Positions 27,524 to 36,399 are shown, counted from the stretch's first letter. The stretch is 64,000 bases of DNA from an uncultured Bacteroidales bacterium (GCA_902787555.1 CADAGO010000025.1:1-64000); one strand, 5' to 3'. Translations and numbers: made by a program. Notes: generated from the letters alone by a model not told the origin.

Positions 27524-30177
27524 AATAGTCTTCCTTTTAAAACGGGGTGAGTAGTTTTGGTTTCTTTGGGATCTTTGCTCGTTTTCCAATCGACCTTCTT
27601 CTTTGCAAAAGGTGGCTTTTCGGTTTTTACATAAGGACAGCCTTTCAGTCCTTTGGTTTTATAAGCCACATCTAGCGGATAATGGGGTTTATCAGGAGTT
27701 CCTGACGTTGTATAATTCAGTTTCTCGATTTCTTCCAGTTCACTATCTTCGACAAAGCCCTGATTCAGTTCGTCACGACGGTAGGCGTAAGAATACTGGA
27801 CCTCATCAAACAAAGTCGCCTTATTATCATCTCCAGTTTTGACCTTTACCTTCCAAACATGGTCTATTGCGGGGAAGTCCGTCGTAAACAATGTCATCTT
27901 GGGGAAGAGATAATAAGCCACACCAGCAACCTTTAACCCATAATGCTGTTGGGCTGCCTCCCGATAGAGTTCCAACTGCATGGCCTTGTTTTCTTCCAAC
28001 TTTGTCTGGAAACTCTTGCTTTCGGACCACTTGAAATCAAAAATAGCCAACTGGTTGACCTCGTTCTTCAAGACCATATCAATGCTACCATAAAATGCTC
28101 CAATCGTTTTGAGATTAACGTTGACTTCAACCTCACAGTCCACAGGTCTCAGACGCAGTTTCTGAATGATATCTGTCAATACCGACACACTCTGTTTGAG
28201 AACCGCTTTGAATTGCTGGCATACTAATTTGTACTCTGGCAGCAACAGAATGGCACCTGTCTGACGGATGGCATCGTCTATCTGCATTTCTTTGGTGTCA
28301 TTGTCCAATTTTTGGTATTCCACAGGCATCTCTTCTCCGTATTTATCAACCAACATCTTCACAAATAAGTGGGCCACTAATCCCTTTGTGGTATCCAAAT
28401 CAGCCAACTTACCAGCCTGAGGTTCTCTGAGTCTCAGCAGATAATCCATCGTATAGTCAAACGGATGCTGAATCAACGTACTGATGCTAGAATAGCTTTC
28501 AGTCTCGCGTTTTAATTCCGCCAACATTTCTGAGAGTAGATAACTGGTTTGTGGTTCGAGATTGACTATCTTACCATCCTCATGAGGAAGGTTGGGGATT
28601 TCTTTGGAATGAACATGTTCCTCCCAATCTTTCCCATATTGATGCTTTAATTCTGCAACCAACGGGTGCTCTTCTTGACGGGCGTTGCCGTCAAATTCCC
28701 ATGTAATAAGAATGAGTTGTCCCACATTCTTCAGGGCATCCGTCATCATTTGATGATGCAGTGTGTAGAAAGCAGACTTAGTGGGAATTGTTATACCTAC
28801 CTCTTCCAACATATTACATTCCGATGTATTAAGGAAATCATAAGGATATACAGGTATGGAACCTCCAATGCAACCAAGCCAGCATACCTTTCCAGCATGA
28901 TCCACTAGTTGCGTAATATCAGCGATAACGTCTGGAGAGTCTTTCTGGGCCTTCATATGCGTAAAAGACTGTGGGCGGTAAATGCCATCTACATGAGTCT
29001 TCAGTTCTTCAGAGGAGATATATCCGTCATCAGGGAGAATGGCATGCAGTGACCTACAAAAAGAACCGAGTACGACTAATTGTTCTTTACGTTCATCATC
29101 AATACTGTTCCCACGGATTGACCGGTCACACCAGTGAGCCAGTTTCTCCAAATAGGTCTTGATATCAGTGATGAGAATCTTATCAGACTGGTAATTTTTC
29201 CTAATCATCTCAATGAATACCAGTTTCTCTTCACGCTTATCCTTTCCTTTCTCATCCGTGAAGTCATATTCGTCAATGGTCTTCTGCCAATCTTCATTGA
29301 TACCACCTATATTTGCTAGCACATCAGCCAACTTATAGGACAAACCTCCTAATGGGTTTCCAGGTACTTGCAGATAAGAAAGAAGATTATAGACGTTTAG
29401 AGGACGTGCGAATAAAGAGGTTCCCAATTTAAACAATTGCAGTAACTGAGGATTGCTATTCTGTGATTTAGAATCCACAACAGGTTTCCCCATTGCCACA
29501 GCCATATCGTTGAGAATACAATTATCACTACTAATTGTTACATTAACATTCTTGACTGCATCTGGTTGGGATAAATACCACCGATAGGCCTCTATCTTAT
29601 TCTTAAACTGATACACAGAGAAGTCTTTCGGCATTTCGCCTTCTGGCTTAAAATAACTAACAGTAGCTTGTTTGGAGAGCTGCTCAAGTGCAGCCTTGAT
29701 GACTTTAGGGATTATTTCTTCAGTATGAACCTCAATAATATCATTTTTATTGAAAATGGTATGTTTCTCAAGATAACTTGTTATATCCTTCCAACGTTGC
29801 GAAATATGTTTTCCTACCACGGCTTTAACGATTTTGGCAAGAGCTTTCAACTTGTCGGACTCAACATTCACATCGGGATTCCATCCTTCCATCAACAAAC
29901 TATCGCTCCATGCCATAAGCTGTCTGGCAACTCCTATTTCGTCGGTCTTGAATGACTCTTCAAAGATGGAACCTTCAATGTTTTTACTCAAAGCCTCATG
30001 GAAAGCAATCAATCGTTCAGACTCCGAGAGGTCTGGGGCAACAATACCCGCTCTTAATTCCAATTCGGACAATAGTTCCATTGAACCACAGACTTTCAAC
30101 CCTAGCAGATCGTCTTTATGTTTCTTCAGGTCTAAGTAGTAGCTACCGATGTAATAAGGACTGTAATAGATTCTCAT
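27520..30177 (-). CDS. PD-(D/E)XK nuclease, AddB/RecB-like
   Basis: The protein has 885 residues. The N-terminal part looks like a degenerate helicase-type fold without Walker A, as in AddB. The C-terminal nuclease has an Asp in GSIDMVL, then LAIFDFKW (D-x-K) and the QLELYREAAQ segment, the RecB-family Q-x(3)-Y signature. LIQHPFDYTMDYLLR near 600 is the usual entry to the nuclease domain. No iron-sulfur Cys set is evident. The start at 30177 (MRIYYSPYYIG) is preferred, with a promoter element 40 bases upstream. It likely processes DNA ends with the helicase; repair or phage defence are both possible roles. Confidence 0.82.
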   Translation of the reverse strand: MRIYYSPYYIGSYYLDLKKHKDDLLGLKVCGSMELLSELELRAGIVAPDLSESERLIAFHEALSKNIEGSIFEESFKTDEIGVARQLMAWSDSLLMEGWNPDVNVESDKLKALAKIVKAVVGKHISQRWKDITSYLEKHTIFNKNDIIEVHTEEIIPKVIKAALEQLSKQATVSYFKPEGEMPKDFSVYQFKNKIEAYRWYLSQPDAVKNVNVTISSDNCILNDMAVAMGKPVVDSKSQNSNPQLLQLFKLGTSLFARPLNVYNLLSYLQVPGNPLGGLSYKLADVLANIGGINEDWQKTIDEYDFTDEKGKDKREEKLVFIEMIRKNYQSDKILITDIKTYLEKLAHWCDRSIRGNSIDDERKEQLVVLGSFCRSLHAILPDDGYISSEELKTHVDGIYRPQSFTHMKAQKDSPDVIADITQLVDHAGKVCWLGCIGGSIPVYPYDFLNTSECNMLEEVGITIPTKSAFYTLHHQMMTDALKNVGQLILITWEFDGNARQEEHPLVAELKHQYGKDWEEHVHSKEIPNLPHEDGKIVNLEPQTSYLLSEMLAELKRETESYSSISTLIQHPFDYTMDYLLRLREPQAGKLADLDTTKGLVAHLFVKMLVDKYGEEMPVEYQKLDNDTKEMQIDDAIRQTGAILLLPEYKLVCQQFKAVLKQSVSVLTDIIQKLRLRPVDCEVEVNVNLKTIGAFYGSIDMVLKNEVNQLAIFDFKWSESKSFQTKLEENKAMQLELYREAAQQHYGLKVAGVAYYLFPKMTLFTTDFPAIDHVWKVKVKTGDDNKATLFDEVQYSYAYRRDELNQGFVEDSELEEIEKLNYTTSGTPDKPHYPLDVAYKTKGLKGCPYVKTEKPPFAKKKVDWKTSKDPKETKTTHPVLKGRLL

Positions 30178-30217
30178 AAAAGCATTGTTTAGTAATGAAA
30201 TGATTTGATTTTGGTGG

Positions 30218-30225
30218 CAAAGGTA
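30218..30225 (-). promoter_or_regulatory. -7 element for the nuclease/helicase operon
   Basis: TACCTTTG on the minus strand, 40 bases ahead of the nuclease start. Confidence 0.6.
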
Positions 30226-30302
30226 CAACAAATAATTGAAATGACAATTTCCAATATACGTAAAATTAAGGTTAGTTGATTTTTGATGGTTGAAAGGCAG
30301 TA

Positions 30303-30337
30303 AAACAATGCCTGCAACTGATTAGCTGCAGGCATTG
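30303..30337 (-). terminator. Terminator, copy 2 of the duplicated hairpin
   Basis: Identical over 35 bases to 24066-24100. On the minus strand the stem is followed by TTTTAC, so it serves the repeat-protein gene to its right. Confidence 0.9.
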
Positions 30338-30368
30338 ATTGTTGTGTGTGTGGGAGGGGGGTATAATG

Positions 30369-31871
30369 TTATTCATCGTCGTCGGGCAATTCTTCGAATT
30401 CCTCGATCTGCGGAGTTTCGTCATCCATCATCTCATCATCATCGTCACGATCAAGGTCTTCTTCAGTCTTGTCGATTCCGTCGTCCTCCTCGTCCTCGTC
30501 ATCATCCTCTTCATCGTCCTCGATATCGTCGACTGACTTGCGTGAGGTATCAGTGATAACTTCAAAGTGACGTTTCTCCGGACGTGGCTTGAACTTGAGA
30601 AAGACGGCTTCTATCCATGTTCCTCTCGCTATTTCCAGTACTTCATAACCATCTGCCTTACGTTTGTCAATCAAGCCACCTACACGATGCATCGCTACTT
30701 CTGGCAACACACTGCAATCAACATAAAAGGCAGTTTCGATGATATCCTGAATAGCCAATGGGAGTCCTTTCCATCCTGTACCCATATTCTCGTCGATGAG
30801 TTTCAGTACCTCGGCAGCCGACAAGTGGAGAATATTCTCCATCGTCAGATCAGTGATCTTCTTGATTTGATGCTTACGGATGGCGATACTGTTCTTTCTG
30901 TCGTCGTGTGATTTCGGATATTGGAAAACCTTATAGCCGGCATTCTCCAACGATTTCTGTAGTTTCTGGTCTGAGTTGTCGAAGAACTGCACATCAAACA
31001 CAGGAGCTATGATGTTCATGTAGTGAACACGGTTTTCTGCCCAGTGTTCAGTCCTGCGACCTTCTATGAGCATGTCGTAGATTTCATCTACATTCGATGC
31101 CCATACATTTCCCTTCGTGAGCGACGAGATGGATGCACTGTCGTCGTTGATGACAAATTCCCCGTCTTCTGTCTCACGTCTTGGACGCCTTGTGCCCCTA
31201 CCTCTCGGACCACGGACTGACGGCTCTGCATCAGGTCCTTCTGACTGTATAGGTTTACGGACAATCGGACGAGGACGGACGTTTTCTTCATCGTCGTTAT
31301 CTGCTTCTTCCATCATCGCGTCGTACTTGGCAAATGGGGAAACGGTACTTGGCACATGGTCATCATCGTCACGCTCCTCTACTGGTGGCAATGATTCGAA
31401 TGGGATGTCATTAGAGCTTTTACCCAGATGTTCAAGCTTGTCGAGCACCGCATCGGAAAGGGCTTGTTCTTCTTGCAGTTTCTTTGCTATTTCCTCTGAT
31501 GCTTCAGTTGGTTTTACATCGGTCGGCTCTTCCGTCATCACCTTCTCGGCTTTCTTGATTCTTTTCTTACGAGGGGGTACAGGTACTGCTTCGATTACCT
31601 CTACCTCTTCTTTCTTCTTTTTAGGACGAGGGGATACAGGTACGGCTTCGATCACCTCTACCTCTTCTTTCTTCTTCTTTTTAGGACGAGGGGATACAGG
31701 TACGGCTTCAATTACCTCTACCTCTTCTTTCTTCTTCTTTTTAGGACGAGGGGATACAGGTACGGCTTCAATTACCTCAATCTCTTCTTTCTTCTTTTTA
31801 GGACGAGATTTTACAGGTACTGCTTCAATTACTTCAATCTCTTCCTTCTTCTTAGAAGTTGTTTTTCCCAT
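30369..31871 (-). CDS. Unrecognised protein with five lysine-rich repeats and an acidic tail
   Basis: The protein has 500 residues. Residues 7-101 are five copies of a 19-20 residue unit, K(3-5)EE(I/V)EVIEAVPVxxRP. A charged linker and a basic patch (GPRGRGTRRPRR near 225) follow. A folded middle (about 245-430) has VWASNVDEIYDMLIEGRRTEHW, NVHYMNIIAPVFDVQF-like strands and HLSAAEVLKLIDENMGTGW. The last 60 residues are nearly all Asp/Glu. No known family is recognised; alternating basic and acidic tails suggest nucleic-acid or ribosome contact, which is inference. It has its own promoter and terminator. Confidence 0.85.
   Translation of the reverse strand: MGKTTSKKKEEIEVIEAVPVKSRPKKKKEEIEVIEAVPVSPRPKKKKKEEVEVIEAVPVSPRPKKKKKEEVEVIEAVPVSPRPKKKKEEVEVIEAVPVPPRKKRIKKAEKVMTEEPTDVKPTEASEEIAKKLQEEQALSDAVLDKLEHLGKSSNDIPFESLPPVEERDDDDHVPSTVSPFAKYDAMMEEADNDDEENVRPRPIVRKPIQSEGPDAEPSVRGPRGRGTRRPRRETEDGEFVINDDSASISSLTKGNVWASNVDEIYDMLIEGRRTEHWAENRVHYMNIIAPVFDVQFFDNSDQKLQKSLENAGYKVFQYPKSHDDRKNSIAIRKHQIKKITDLTMENILHLSAAEVLKLIDENMGTGWKGLPLAIQDIIETAFYVDCSVLPEVAMHRVGGLIDKRKADGYEVLEIARGTWIEAVFLKFKPRPEKRHFEVITDTSRKSVDDIEDDEEDDDEDEEDDGIDKTEEDLDRDDDDEMMDDETPQIEEFEELPDDDE
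31561..31855. repeat. 57-60 bp tandem repeats inside the lysine-rich protein gene
   Basis: Five copies of a unit containing TTTTTAGGACGAGGGGATAC and GGTACGGCTTCAATTACCTC. The inner three are almost identical, the outer two diverged. Units differ by whole codons (AAG runs), so the frame is kept. Confidence 0.9.
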
Positions 31872-31911
31872 TTAAACTATAGATTACAAATTACACATGT
31901 CGAATTTGGTG

Positions 31912-31919
31912 CAAAGTTA
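31912..31919 (-). promoter_or_regulatory. -7 element for the lysine-rich repeat protein
   Basis: TAACTTTG on the minus strand, 40 bases ahead of the start. Confidence 0.55.
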
Positions 31920-32035
31920 CAAAATAATTCACAATTCATCATGCATAATTAGCATTTTTGTCCTAATTGCCACCGTTCGACCATAAAAAGAAGCTTTTTT
32001 GCGCTCACTTAACCGCAATTGTCATAATTATTTCG

Positions 32036-32043
32036 TAATTTTG
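32036..32043 (+). promoter_or_regulatory. -7 element for the AICAR formyltransferase gene
   Basis: TAATTTTG followed by CAGG, 64 bases ahead of the start. Confidence 0.55.
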
Positions 32044-32107
32044 CAGGTCATTACGACGTGACCGTCGTCACAATTGATTGTAAACCAAAAGAAATAAAAC
32101 ATAAGAA

Positions 32108-33289
32108 ATGACTGAACTTGAGTTGAAGTATGGCTGTAATCCGAATCAGAAGCCATCGCGAGTGTTTATGGAGAAGGGCGACCTGCCTTTCGAGGTGTTA
32201 TGTGGACGTCCAGGGTATATCAACCTGCTCGATGCTTTCAACAGCTGGCAGCTGGTACGCGAACTGCGTGCAGCTACAGGCCTGCCTGCTGCTGCATCGT
32301 TCAAGCACGTCAGTCCGGCTGGAGCAGCTGTAGGTGTTCCGATGAGTGATACACTGAAGAAGATTTATTTTGTCGATGATATCAGCGAACCACTCTCCCC
32401 TATCGCTACTGCATACGCTCGTGCCCGTGGTGCCGACCGCATGTCGAGTTTTGGCGATTTCATTGCGCTGAGCGATACTTGCGACCTGCCTACAGCACTA
32501 CTCATCAAACGTGAGGTGAGCGACGGTATCATTGCACCCGACTATACTCCTGAAGCGCTGGAGATTCTGAAAGCGAAACGCAAGGGTACGTATTGTGTGC
32601 TCAAGATGTCGACCGACTACCGTCCAGCTCCTGTAGAACGCAAGCAGGTGTTCGGCATCACGTTCGAACAAGGTCGTAACGAGATTGACCTGACAAGTGA
32701 CGAACTGTTCAGCAACATTCCAACCGAAAACAAGACCCTCACAGAAGAAGCAAAGCGCGACCTGAAGATAGCACTCATCACGCTGAAATACACCCAGAGC
32801 AACTCTGTATGCTACGTGAAAGACGGACAGGCTATCGGTATCGGAGCCGGTCAGCAGAGCCGCATCCACTGTACGCGTCTGGCTGGCCAGAAAGCCGACC
32901 TGTGGTGGCTGCGTCAATGTCCGAAAGTGATGGCGCTTCCGTTCAAAGCCGATATCAAACGTGCCGATCGCGACAATACCATCGATGTGTATATGGGTGA
33001 CGAATACGAAGATGTGCTGGCCGAAGGTACTTGGCAGCAATTCTTCATTGAGAAACCTGCCCCACTCACTCGTGAGGAAAAGAAAGCATGGTTGGCTCAG
33101 AACACCAAGGTGAGCCTCGGTAGCGATGCCTTCTTCCCATTCGGCGATAATATCGAACGTGCTCACAAGAGTGGTGTGGAATATATTGCCCAAGCTGGTG
33201 GCAGCGTTCGTGATGATCATGTGATTGATACGTGCAACAAGTACGGCATCACAATGGCATTCACAGGCATCAGATTGTTCCATCATTGA
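32108..33289 (+). CDS. Phosphoribosylaminoimidazolecarboxamide formyltransferase (stand-alone)
   Basis: The protein has 393 residues. It corresponds to the AICAR transformylase part of PurH only (LKYGCNPNQKPSRV, LDAFNSWQLVRELR, AASFKHVSPAGAAVG, and YTQSNSVCYVKDGQAIGIGAGQQSR). The N-terminal IMP cyclohydrolase domain of bifunctional PurH is absent. It transfers a formyl group to AICAR in purine synthesis. The C-terminus (GGSVRDDHVIDTCNKYGI...TGIRLFHH) is complete. Such stand-alone enzymes occur beside a bifunctional PurH in several Bacteroidota. Confidence 0.93.
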   Translation: MTELELKYGCNPNQKPSRVFMEKGDLPFEVLCGRPGYINLLDAFNSWQLVRELRAATGLPAAASFKHVSPAGAAVGVPMSDTLKKIYFVDDISEPLSPIATAYARARGADRMSSFGDFIALSDTCDLPTALLIKREVSDGIIAPDYTPEALEILKAKRKGTYCVLKMSTDYRPAPVERKQVFGITFEQGRNEIDLTSDELFSNIPTENKTLTEEAKRDLKIALITLKYTQSNSVCYVKDGQAIGIGAGQQSRIHCTRLAGQKADLWWLRQCPKVMALPFKADIKRADRDNTIDVYMGDEYEDVLAEGTWQQFFIEKPAPLTREEKKAWLAQNTKVSLGSDAFFPFGDNIERAHKSGVEYIAQAGGSVRDDHVIDTCNKYGITMAFTGIRLFHH

Positions 33290-33332
33290 TTTTAGGTATA
33301 GGTTAATGGTTATTGGTTAATGGTTAATGACT

Positions 33333-33536
33333 ATGGCAAGCGACAACGAGATACTTTACGCCATGATGAATGGCATCAACTTCGGCGGTAAGAAGAAGGA
33401 GAAGACTGACGACCGCGTGAAGACTAAAGCACGTAGCAAAAGCTACAAGACCGGTGCTCACGGCTCGGGGGCAGCCAAGCACAAGGCTGACATCAAGCAG
33501 AAAGTACGCGCTCGCAAGTCACAACGAAGAAAATAG
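33333..33536 (+). CDS. Small basic protein of unknown function
   Basis: The protein has 67 residues from the MASDNE start; two codons more if the first ATG is used. The first 20 residues are mixed and the remaining two thirds are Lys/Arg rich (KKKEKTDDRVKTKARSKS; KHKADIKQKVRARKSQRRK). The basic tail suggests contact with nucleic acid or the ribosome, but no family is recognised. It lies between the formyltransferase and serS, in the same direction. Confidence 0.6.
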   Translation: MASDNEILYAMMNGINFGGKKKEKTDDRVKTKARSKSYKTGAHGSGAAKHKADIKQKVRARKSQRRK

Positions 33537-33610
33537 GTTAATGCAAATAATAGAATTGCTAAATTACAAATAAATTGTAAATAGTCAATCGTCAAATTGT
33601 AGATGACACA

Positions 33611-34927
33611 ATGTTAACACTCAAATTGATTACAGAACAGACCGATCGTGTAATCCGTGGTCTGGAAAAGAAGCACTTCGATGGTGCAAAGGAAGCAATA
33701 GACAAAGCAATCGCTATCGATAAAGCTCGTCGTGAAGCTCAGACGAAACTCGATGCATGTCTGGCTGAGCAAAAGAAATATGCTGCACAGATTGGTGCAC
33801 TCATGAAGCAAGGGAAACGCGAGGAGGCAGAGGCTGCGAAGGCCGAAGTAGCCAAACTCAAGGAAGCATCGCAGGAGTATCAGACCAAGATGAACGAAGC
33901 GGAGGAAGAACTCACCGCTCATCTCTGCACCATTCCCAACATCCCATACGATGAAGTGCCTGAAGGAAGCTGCGCGGAAGACAACGTGGTCGTGAAGTCC
34001 AGTCTGCGCGAATGCAAGCCTGGCGATACGGTAGGCAACTGGGACACCGTTCCCTCAAACGGAAACGCAAAAGTGCCTCACTGGGAACTGGCTAAGCAGT
34101 ACAACCTCATAGATTTCGACCTCGGTGTGAAAATTACAGGAGCGGGATTCCCTGTATATATAGGTAAGGGTGCACAACTGCAGCGAGCCCTCATCAATTT
34201 CTTCTTAGCTGAGGCAAGCAAAGCCGGATATACAGAGATTATGCCACCTACGGTGGTCAACGCTGCTTCGGGCTACGGAACAGGTCAGCTGCCCGACAAG
34301 GAGGGTCAGATGTACCATTGCGAGGTAGACGACCTCTATCTCATCCCTACAGCCGAAGTGCCTGTCACGAATATCTATCGTGACGTCATCCTTGACGAGA
34401 AAGACCTCCCTATCAAGAACTGTGCCTACACTCAGTGTTTCCGTCGTGAGGCAGGCAGCTACGGTAAAGATGTACGCGGACTGAACCGTCTGCACGAGTT
34501 CTCGAAGATTGAGATCGTACGTATCGACACCCCTGAACACTCTGCACAGAGCCATCAGGAGATGCTCGACCACGTAGAGGGTCTGCTCAAGAAACTGGAA
34601 CTCCCCTATCGCATCCTTCGCCTCTGTGGAGGAGACCAGAGTTTCACCTCTGCCATCTGCTACGATTTCGAGGTTTACAGCGAAGCACAGGGACGTTGGC
34701 TCGAAGTGTCAAGCGTCTCTAACTTCGACACCTATCAGGCAAACCGACTGAAGTGCCGCTATCGTCCTGAGGGCAGCAAGAAACCAGAGTTGTGCCACAC
34801 ACTCAATGGTTCGGCACTTGCACTGCCGCGCATCGTGGCAGCCATCCTCGAAGACAATCAGACACCTGAGGGCATCCGCATCCCGAAAGCACTCGTGCCT
34901 TATACGGGATTCGAGATGATTAAATAA
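33611..34927 (+). CDS. serS: Serine--tRNA ligase
   Basis: The protein has 438 residues. The N-terminal tRNA-binding antiparallel coiled coil covers about 25-110 (long Lys/Glu/Ala helices). The class II catalytic core has motif 2 in QCFRREAGSYGKDVRGLNRLHEF-type sequence and motif 3 in TLNGSALALPRIVAAILE. It charges tRNA-Ser. The length agrees with bacterial SerRS. A terminator follows 20 bases after the stop. Confidence 0.97.
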   Translation: MLTLKLITEQTDRVIRGLEKKHFDGAKEAIDKAIAIDKARREAQTKLDACLAEQKKYAAQIGALMKQGKREEAEAAKAEVAKLKEASQEYQTKMNEAEEELTAHLCTIPNIPYDEVPEGSCAEDNVVVKSSLRECKPGDTVGNWDTVPSNGNAKVPHWELAKQYNLIDFDLGVKITGAGFPVYIGKGAQLQRALINFFLAEASKAGYTEIMPPTVVNAASGYGTGQLPDKEGQMYHCEVDDLYLIPTAEVPVTNIYRDVILDEKDLPIKNCAYTQCFRREAGSYGKDVRGLNRLHEFSKIEIVRIDTPEHSAQSHQEMLDHVEGLLKKLELPYRILRLCGGDQSFTSAICYDFEVYSEAQGRWLEVSSVSNFDTYQANRLKCRYRPEGSKKPELCHTLNGSALALPRIVAAILEDNQTPEGIRIPKALVPYTGFEMIK

Positions 34928-34946
34928 TACCCATTGAGGAAAGAAC

Positions 34947-34976
34947 AAAAAGAGCGGTAGTACCGCTCTTTTTGTT
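34947..34976 (+). terminator. Terminator of serS
   Basis: A stem AGAGCGGTA / TACCGCTCT with a one-base loop gap, A-rich before and followed by TTTTTG. Confidence 0.85.
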
Positions 34977-35255
34977 AGAAGATAGCCTCTTTTGACCTTT
35001 CGCTTCTCTCAAAACTCCATCACTATGAAGTGCGGAGATAGTCTGCTACTGTCACTAATGTTTTATCTATAAAATCTTCCAAGTTCCCTTACTTAAGGGG
35101 CAATAGCGGAACAGGAGCTATTGGGGCTTCGCTGGTGGGAGGTTAAGGAGAGACCTATCTCACCCACACTTTGGCTTTCGCCCAAATCATTTCCGTTCGG
35201 CATAGCTCAAGCAAGCTTGACTCCGTTCGGCCTGAGCTCACGACGAAGGCTGCTC
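34977..35255. repeat. Gene-free spacer with palindromic words
   Basis: No gene is supported. The right half has two copies of CCGTTCGGC.T.AGCTC around a palindrome TCAAGCAAGCTTGA near 35205-35225. It looks like a decayed palindromic intergenic repeat. Confidence 0.4.
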
Positions 35256-35963
35256 TCACTTAACCATGATCTTCTTTCCTCCCACAATAATCAATCCTTT
35301 CTGCAACCCATTGATGCGCTGACCATGGAGATTATAAACTCCTATAGATGAATTTGTTTTTACAGTAGATATGTTTCTGACAGATGTGAGCAAACTATTA
35401 GCCGCTAAATCAGGAACTGATGATGCGAAATATCCGCTTTCATATAATTCATTTGCACATTCCAATGGACTTTTATCACTATCCGGAGTAACATGCAGAA
35501 TATACCACAATGGCAGGTATTGACTAAAGCTCCCGAGATTCCTGAGTCTATACTTCTCCGCATAGGAATCCAGCAAGTTTGCATCCTCTTCTTTCTTGAG
35601 TTTTACATTCAGATACGGAGTCTCATAAACCTCCTTCTTGTCCTCCGTATAATAACTTGAAGTCAAAACCACAGACTTTGCGTCTTCTTTCCATGAATCT
35701 AAAGACGCTAACTTCTCAAAATCCGACCGACTAATAACAATGATGTCAAAAGTTTCGTCTTTAATTGTAATTAGAGCATGGACATTTTCACGAATCCTTT
35801 CGCTTATGATATCACGATCTTTAGGAATGCTGACACACACCTTGTTCTCATTTAGAGTTAAAGGTATTTTATTCCCTTGATAATAATAATAGTCTGTTTG
35901 TGCCATCACATGTATTGAACATGAGATATTAAGCAACAACATTAATACAAAGTTTCTTCTCAT
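35256..35963 (-). CDS. Secreted protein resembling a subtilisin propeptide, no protease domain
   Basis: The protein has 235 residues with a signal peptide (MRRNFVLMLLLNISCSIHVMAQ). The body (YYYYQGNKIPLTLN, then YLPLWYILHVTPDSDKSPLECANELYESGYFASSVPDL at about 148-185, given here in part) resembles the N-terminal prodomain of Bacteroidota S8 serine peptidases. Where the catalytic domain would start, the protein instead goes into about 40 residues ending GVYNLHGQRI...GLIIVGGKKIMVK, which looks like a type IX secretion sorting domain. So it is a propeptide joined to a sorting end. It could act as a protease inhibitor or be a deletion product; both are inference. Confidence 0.75.
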   Translation of the reverse strand: MRRNFVLMLLLNISCSIHVMAQTDYYYYQGNKIPLTLNENKVCVSIPKDRDIISERIRENVHALITIKDETFDIIVISRSDFEKLASLDSWKEDAKSVVLTSSYYTEDKKEVYETPYLNVKLKKEEDANLLDSYAEKYRLRNLGSFSQYLPLWYILHVTPDSDKSPLECANELYESGYFASSVPDLAANSLLTSVRNISTVKTNSSIGVYNLHGQRINGLQKGLIIVGGKKIMVK

Positions 35964-35991
35964 AATTTTAATATTTAATAGTTTGACAATG

Positions 35992-35999
35992 CAAAAGTA
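35992..35999 (-). promoter_or_regulatory. -7 element for the propeptide-like gene
   Basis: TACTTTTG on the minus strand, 28 bases ahead of the start. Confidence 0.5.
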
Positions 36000-36193
36000 C
36001 GTATTTTTTTGATGATACAAATGTTTTATTCATATTTTTTGTTTATTTTTGTGTAAAGTCAAAAAGTTTAGAGTTGAGTGTGTAGCTTAATAGGGGGGTA
36101 ATGGTTATGGGGTAATAGTTTAGGGACATTCAGCTAATTCAAAAGGGAAAAACAGCTGACTCAATCGGGAAGATGAGTCGGCTGCGAAGGGAG

Positions 36194-36272
36194 ATTGCCT
36201 ATAGGCGCACTATCGTTTGCCTAAAGGCATTTTATCATTTGCCTAAAGGCGCACCATCGTTTGCCTTTAGCC
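36194..36272. repeat. 22-bp tandem repeats, each with a small palindrome
   Basis: Units begin at 36194, 36216, 36238 and 36260 (last one partial). Each carries TTGCCTAAAGGC or a close form, whose GCCTxxAGGC core is self-complementary. The unit ending GCGCACCATCG alternates with one ending ATTTTATCA. The spacer from 35964 to 36399 holds no supported gene. Confidence 0.75.
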
Positions 36273-36298
36273 AAATTACTTTCATGCGGTATTTCACA

Positions 36299-36306
36299 CA
36301 AAGATA
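36299..36306 (-). promoter_or_regulatory. Orphan -7 element reading into the 22-bp repeats
   Basis: TATCTTTG on the minus strand with no gene within 300 bases downstream. A transcript would run through the palindromic repeats. Confidence 0.35.
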
Positions 36307-36399
36307 CAAAATTTTTTCCTGTTTTCCAAATAATTCGTAAAGATTTTTTTCTTAACGTATTGTCAAGTCTTATTAAGTTTTTGAGAAGAATACCTTGAT

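Noticed and set aside
24148-30177. Known defence types such as BREX, DISARM or Gabija
   Set aside because: No methyltransferase, PglZ, BrxC or OLD nuclease genes are present; only general helicase and nuclease folds are shared.
32498-33286. 262-codon minus-strand frame
   Set aside because: Antisense to the AICAR formyltransferase.
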